Below, piece by piece: positions 61,071 through 64,000 of a stretch of 64,000 nt of DNA; position 1 is the first letter of the stretch, and every line of letters begins with the position of its first letter. The DNA is from Moorena sp. SS36440bin_2 (GTDB taxonomy: Bacteria; Cyanobacteriota; Cyanobacteriia; Cyanobacteriales; Coleofasciculaceae). The notes under the pieces were generated by a model that worked only from the letters and a program-made list of their open reading frames with translations, searched no databases and had not been told where the DNA came from. The stretch lies in the NCBI GenBank assembly GCA_011524395.1, contig WTKN01000171.1:31146-95145 (forward strand), given 5' to 3'. The position numbers and the translations under genes are program-made.

Positions 61071-61715
61071 ATGGCTAAACCCGACCAAAATGATGTACTG
61101 CGGCTGCTGCCATTTGCGGTTGGAGGATTGGCAGGCAGCCTGTTGCTGATTAACCGTTTATTAACCTCTCAGCTCACCAATTCTCAAGCTCGTTCTGATG
61201 CTGTAGGGGTAATTGTTTGTGCTGTATTGATTTTGACAGGTTTACTGTGGCAGCAGGTACAGCCCAAACCTCCTGATGCTGTTAAACTGATTGGCGAAGA
61301 GGGTTTCGACCTCGCGACCGAGGTACCAGATCAGGTAAAAACTGAACTAGCCTGGGCATCCCATCTATTACTGACTAATACAGTAACGCGATCGCTTGTA
61401 GTGGTATACCAAGGTAAAGTGCTTCTCCGACGGGGGATCTTGGGCAAAAATCCCCAAGTCGAGCCTGGAGCAATTCTCAAGCGAGTCCTGGAAACTCAAA
61501 AAGCCGTCTATCTGGTTAACCTAAAGCTCTATCCAGGGCGACTTGAATTTGACTACTTGCCTAATAACACACAAGGTGTCATATGTCAACCAATTGGCAA
61601 CCAAGGAGCGCTAATTTTGGCAGCCAATGCTCCCCGAAGTTACACTAAACAAGATGAAAAGTGGATTGAGGGGATTGCTGATAAACTCGCTAATACTCTC
61701 TCTGGTCATTTATAA
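61071..61715 (+). CDS. Cofactor assembly of complex C subunit B (CCB)
   Basis: Related to plastid CCB2/CCB4, which help attach heme ci to cytochrome b6. About 214 aa with two N-terminal membrane segments (LLPFAVGGLAGSLLLINRLL; VGVIVCAVLILTGLLW) and a soluble domain (VKLIGEEGFDLATEVPDQVK, GVICQPIGNQGALILAAN). The ATG at 61071 is preferred over the in-frame GTG at 61068. Likely in an operon with rpaB and the DUF456 gene (27 bp downstream). Confidence 0.85.
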   Translation: MAKPDQNDVLRLLPFAVGGLAGSLLLINRLLTSQLTNSQARSDAVGVIVCAVLILTGLLWQQVQPKPPDAVKLIGEEGFDLATEVPDQVKTELAWASHLLLTNTVTRSLVVVYQGKVLLRRGILGKNPQVEPGAILKRVLETQKAVYLVNLKLYPGRLEFDYLPNNTQGVICQPIGNQGALILAANAPRSYTKQDEKWIEGIADKLANTLSGHL

Positions 61716-61742
61716 GTGTGGGTAACGCTTCGAATTTAAATA

Positions 61743-62282
61743 ATGTGGTTAATCATTTTGTACTGGTTGCTGATTCTGATGATGCTAGTAGGCATTATTG
61801 GTTCGGTTGTTCCTGGCATTCCCGGTGCCATGTTGATTTTAGCTGCCACCCTAATTTGGGGTATTGCTGAGGGCTTTAGTAGCGTCACCTGGGCATTGGG
61901 CGTAGCAATCTTTGTATTGCTACTCGGTATGGGGGTTGATTTTTTAGCCGCTTACTGGGGAGCCAAAAAAGCTGGTGCTAGTAATTGGGGACAAATTGGT
62001 TCCATAATCGGCTTGTTCTTGGGGGTGTTTGGTCTTTTACCCGCCTTGCCCTTCGGCGGACCGTTATTAGGGATTTTGCTTGGACCGTTGTTAGGGGCGT
62101 TTTTGGGTGAGTTTCTTTATCAACGGAAGTTAAAGTTACAGCCTAGAATTAAGCAATCGTTTAAAGCTGGCTTGGGGATTGTGGTCGGTTCATTGGTAGG
62201 AAATTTGATTCAGGGAATGCTGGCGATCGCTACTGTGGTGGTGTTTATTTTCACCACCTGGCCCCCAGGTGCAGGGATTTAG
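61743..62282 (+). CDS. DUF456 family membrane protein
   Basis: 179 aa, about five membrane segments with Gly/Pro-rich turns: GIIGSVVPGIPGAMLILAA, DFLAAYWGAKKAGASNWGQI, GLLPALPFGGPLLGILLGPL and GAFLGEFLYQRKL. This matches DUF456. Function unknown. It converges on cinA. Confidence 0.87.
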   Translation: MWLIILYWLLILMMLVGIIGSVVPGIPGAMLILAATLIWGIAEGFSSVTWALGVAIFVLLLGMGVDFLAAYWGAKKAGASNWGQIGSIIGLFLGVFGLLPALPFGGPLLGILLGPLLGAFLGEFLYQRKLKLQPRIKQSFKAGLGIVVGSLVGNLIQGMLAIATVVVFIFTTWPPGAGI

Positions 62283-62337
62283 ATTGAGGAGGGTTATGGG
62301 GTGCACTGCCTGCTAACTAAAACGCTCACTAACCAGT

Positions 62338-63588
62338 TCAACGACTCAGTAATTTGCACCGTAGCCGATCGAGGGCATAGCAGGCGCTGATGTGACGTAG
62401 GTCAGAGCGACTCCGATGGTTACCCAAGGTGTATTTGTAGCATTCTAAAATGCCATCTGGTCCGGCTAGACCAATGTAAACTAGACCCACAGGCTTGGTA
62501 TCGGTATTGCCTCCGGGTCCGGCTATGCCTGTAATACTCAGTGACCAGGTTGAAGAAAGAAGCGATCGCACTCCCGTTGCCATTTGCTCTGCTACAACTT
62601 TACTTACCGCCCCCATCGCCTTCAAATCTGAGGAATTTACTCCCAGTACACCAGTTTTCACAGCGTTATCATAAGCAATGATACCCCCCAGAAAATAATT
62701 AGAACTCCCTGGGACACTGGTTATCATACTGCCAATACCTCCCCCAGTACAGGATTCCGCTACGCTCAAGGTTTCTGAGACACCCGTCAATAGCTGACCC
62801 ACTACAGAGGCTAGGGTATCGGTGTCAGTACCGAAATAGTTAATTCCCCCAATGTCCTGTAATTTTTGGGCTACTGGTTCAATTAACTGTTGTGCTTCAC
62901 TTTCTGAAGCCGCACGGGCCGAAACTCTTAACCTCACTTGTCCCTTACTAGCATAGGGAGCAACGGTGGGGTTGGTAAGGTCAAAAAAGGGAGCAACTTT
63001 CTCAGCCAAAGCCGATTCTCCAATCCCCCAAAACCGCAACATCCGGCTATAAACGATTTCTTTACCCCAGCCTTGGCTTTTAAGATAGGGAACAGCCGTG
63101 TCTCGCCACATCTGATTCATTTCCCTAGGAACACCAGGAAACGTAAGAATGGTTAAATCAGCACGGGGCTTCCAGATGATACCAGGAGCTGTTCCGTTCA
63201 GGTTGGGTAATACTTGTGCCCCTTCTGGAATTAGGGCTTGCTTGCGGTTATTGGTAGTTAATTGACGTCCCCGCCGGGCAAACTTCTGAGTGATGTCCTC
63301 TATAACATCCGGTTCTTCAATCAGAGGAGCACCAAAAAATTTAGCGATCGCTTCCGTCGTCAAATCATCTGGCGTCGGACCAAGACCACCAGTAAATAGT
63401 AGGATAGTGGAGCGCTCACTAGCTATTGTCAATACTTGCTGTAAACGCCCGATATTATCCCCCACTACTGTCTGATAGTAGTGAGGAATCCCCAATGCTG
63501 CTAGCTCCTGGGCTAAAAACTGAGAATTGCTATTGAGAATATCCCCCAGCAGCAGTTCCGTACCTACACAAATAATTTCTGCACTCAT
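62338..63588 (-). CDS. cinA: CinA family protein (damage-inducible, nicotinamide-nucleotide amidase)
   Basis: 416 aa. The N-terminal molybdopterin-binding-like domain (SAEIICVGTELLLGDILNSN, LLFTGGLGPTPDDLTTEAIA, LTFPGVPREMNQMW) recycles ADP-ribose-type metabolites. The C-terminal amidase domain hydrolyses NMN to NaMN (LSVAESCTGGGIGSMITSVP, FLGGIIAYDNAVKTGVLGV, SITGIAGPGGNTDTKPVGLV). Both are complete. The start is ATG 63588. Confidence 0.95.
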   Translation of the reverse strand: MSAEIICVGTELLLGDILNSNSQFLAQELAALGIPHYYQTVVGDNIGRLQQVLTIASERSTILLFTGGLGPTPDDLTTEAIAKFFGAPLIEEPDVIEDITQKFARRGRQLTTNNRKQALIPEGAQVLPNLNGTAPGIIWKPRADLTILTFPGVPREMNQMWRDTAVPYLKSQGWGKEIVYSRMLRFWGIGESALAEKVAPFFDLTNPTVAPYASKGQVRLRVSARAASESEAQQLIEPVAQKLQDIGGINYFGTDTDTLASVVGQLLTGVSETLSVAESCTGGGIGSMITSVPGSSNYFLGGIIAYDNAVKTGVLGVNSSDLKAMGAVSKVVAEQMATGVRSLLSSTWSLSITGIAGPGGNTDTKPVGLVYIGLAGPDGILECYKYTLGNHRSRSDLRHISACYALDRLRCKLLSR

Positions 63589-63679
63589 CGATTATGCTTC
63601 AGGGGCAAGATAACATTACATTTATTTCGGCTCTTATCTTATAATCCCACACTGACAGCAATTTTAAAACTATAGGGTT

Positions 63680-64000
63680 TTAACAAAAAAGGGAACAGGG
63701 AATAGGGAATAGGGAACAGGGAGCAGGGAGTAGGGAATATGGCATTAAAAATTATCCTATTTTTATTAAGCTTTTTTTGTGTTGTATAAAATAATAATTG
63801 GAAATTATAATCTATTTTTAAATAGATATTTAGTATCGATTTATAGTGTTTTTCATAGTTATCAGGTACACGGGATTTTTTTTCGATTCCCGATTATCGA
63901 TTCCCGATTCCCGATTCCCGATTCCCGATTCCCGATTACCGATTCCCGATTCCCGATTACCGATTACCGATTACCGATTCCCGATTCCCGATTCTCGATT
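63680..64000. repeat. Tandem repeats GGGAACA/GGGAATA and CCCGATT
   Basis: GGGAACAGGGAATAGGGAAT units at 63690-63738 and an array of more than ten CCCGATT/ACCGATT heptamers from about 63885 to the window end. Between them is AT-rich sequence with no gene. The array may continue beyond the window. Confidence 0.9.

Noticed and set aside
63885..64000. Possible CRISPR or telomere-like array at the window end
   Set aside because: CCCGATT/ACCGATT heptamers run head to tail with no spacers; same class as the other short tandem repeats.
1..64000. tRNA or rRNA genes
   Set aside because: No cloverleaf with GGTTCGAATCC-type T-arm or rRNA-like sequence was recognised while reading; a dedicated covariance search could still find one.

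Overview
The window comes from a cyanobacterium, most likely a large-genome filamentous one of the Moorena/Coleofasciculus type (the genus is inference). The evidence is a PanC-Cmk fusion, PetM, Ycf39, a ferrochelatase with a C-terminal chlorophyll-binding-like helix, the SphS/SphR/PhoU set, RpaB, a complex C (cytochrome b6) cofactor-assembly protein, SLH/OprB porins, many GCGATCGC (HIP1) octamers, heptameric tandem repeats between genes, low coding density, and a heavy load of IS200/IS605 and IS607 elements.

Layout. 0.3-7 kb: polysaccharide deacetylase, PanC-Cmk, an rlpA paralog destroyed by an IS605-type element, and an intact rlpA. 7.6-19.7 kb: housekeeping genes (PurM, a DUF6930-like protein, NAD kinase, Ycf39, PetM, PdxA, an MsrP-like molybdoenzyme, methyltransferase, ferrochelatase, DUF427, fatty-acid hydroxylase). 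20-22.6 kb: a two-gene thiohistidine (ergothioneine-type) locus, EgtD plus an OvoA-like sulfoxide synthase. 22.7-30.1 kb: an orphan DUF433 antitoxin, two IS607 elements around DUF4126 and glutamate dehydrogenase, and an IS4-family element with an exact 8-bp target duplication nested in one of them. 30.7-35.8 kb: an EF-hand protein, a broken methyltransferase, a flavin monooxygenase and a fused dipeptide-type ABC ATPase.

36.2-41.5 kb is the most interesting part, a microviridin-type graspetide (omega-ester/amide RiPP) locus. It has one precursor with the PFFARYLEGQ recognition helix and five T-x-K-x-P-S-D-x-E cores, a decayed three-core precursor just upstream, an MvdC/MdnB-type and an MvdD/MdnC-type ATP-grasp ligase, and a three-helix membrane protein. 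A lone, apparently active TnpB element sits between precursor and ligases.

41.7-53.8 kb: a TnpB element with a small ribbon-helix-helix gene, IS remnants, a broken PIN gene, three tandem SLH/OprB porins whose N-terminal coding halves are almost identical, a 378-bp transposase-less IS605-type MITE whose ends can be read exactly, and another IS605-type element. 53.8-63.6 kb: the phosphate-sensing cluster phoU-sphS-sphR, a creatininase-family protein, RadA, RpaB, the complex C assembly protein, DUF456 and CinA. The window ends in tandem CCCGATT-type repeats.

Mobile DNA and small repeats shape most of the accessory parts. In three transposons tnpA is broken by a nonsense codon or frameshift while tnpB stays open. 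Two dispersed palindromic repeats lie inside reading frames and have altered protein tails. No rRNA, tRNA or CRISPR array was recognised. All assignments rest on reading the sequence and on knowledge of the families; no database search was done.
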